64,000 nucleotides of DNA, taken from the NCBI RefSeq assembly GCF_028640845.1, contig NC_080540.1, forward strand, positions 167,963,752-168,027,751. The letters are read 5' to 3'. The notes under the pieces are model-generated. The model was given only the letters and a program-made list of their open reading frames with translations, had not been told where the DNA came from and made no database searches. Origin of the DNA: Ahaetulla prasina (lineage: Eukaryota > Chordata > Lepidosauria > Squamata > Colubridae). A program made the translations under genes and the position numbers. Below, in pieces: positions 63,996 to 64,000 of the stretch. The first letter of the stretch is position 1. Every line of letters begins with the position of its first letter.

Positions 63996-64000
63996 AATTT

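Noticed and set aside
1..64000. CRISPR array, operon or prokaryotic defence system
   Set aside because: Tandem repeats are microsatellites or minisatellites without spacers, and both real genes are spliced vertebrate genes.

Overview
This is nuclear DNA of a squamate reptile, most likely an advanced (colubroid) snake. The argument is indirect. There are Sauria-type tRNA SINEs, many CR1/L2-type LINE tails that run straight into pentanucleotide microsatellites (a pattern reported for snake genomes), many short hAT-like and TA-flanked palindromic elements, and two vertebrate genes with ordinary GT-AG introns. No species call is possible from the sequence alone.

Two genes are supported, converging tail to tail as in the human 12q13 neighbourhood. 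On the plus strand, positions 2410-15767 hold the last four coding exons of SPRYD3 (SPRY domain-containing protein 3), followed by a ~2 kb 3' UTR with a polyadenylation signal at 17768. Its upstream exons lie left of the window. On the minus strand, positions 63471 down to 22604 hold 19 consecutive coding exons of TNS2 (tensin-2): the end of the phosphatase-like region, the C2 domain, the long proline-rich linker, the SH2 domain and the C-terminal PTB domain, ending in TGA. Its 5' exons (C1 and most of the phosphatase-like domain) lie right of the window. All junctions join in frame to a 1278-residue partial protein with no lesion, so the gene looks intact. Several short exons, including a 30-bp one, were found by splice sites and family similarity because they are too short to stand out as open frames. 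About 4.5 kb of intergenic sequence separates the two 3' ends.

Everything else is intron or intergenic DNA filled with transposon debris. It includes a minus-strand L1 tail (about 11290-13040), L2/CR1-type LINE fragments, a decayed Penelope-like element broken by a CR1 tail (52600-54230), tRNA-derived SINEs of three kinds, about nine copies of a ~380-bp palindromic element flanked mostly by TA, and numerous non-autonomous hAT elements whose 8-bp target duplications can be read directly. The best leads are a 929-bp hAT element with a very CpG-rich half and a transposase remnant, a hAT family whose internal ~41-bp unit varies from one to about six copies, LINE tails that seeded different microsatellites, and an insertion whose empty site is visible in a paralogous repeat elsewhere in the window. 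I found no CRISPR array, operon, rRNA gene or prokaryotic system.
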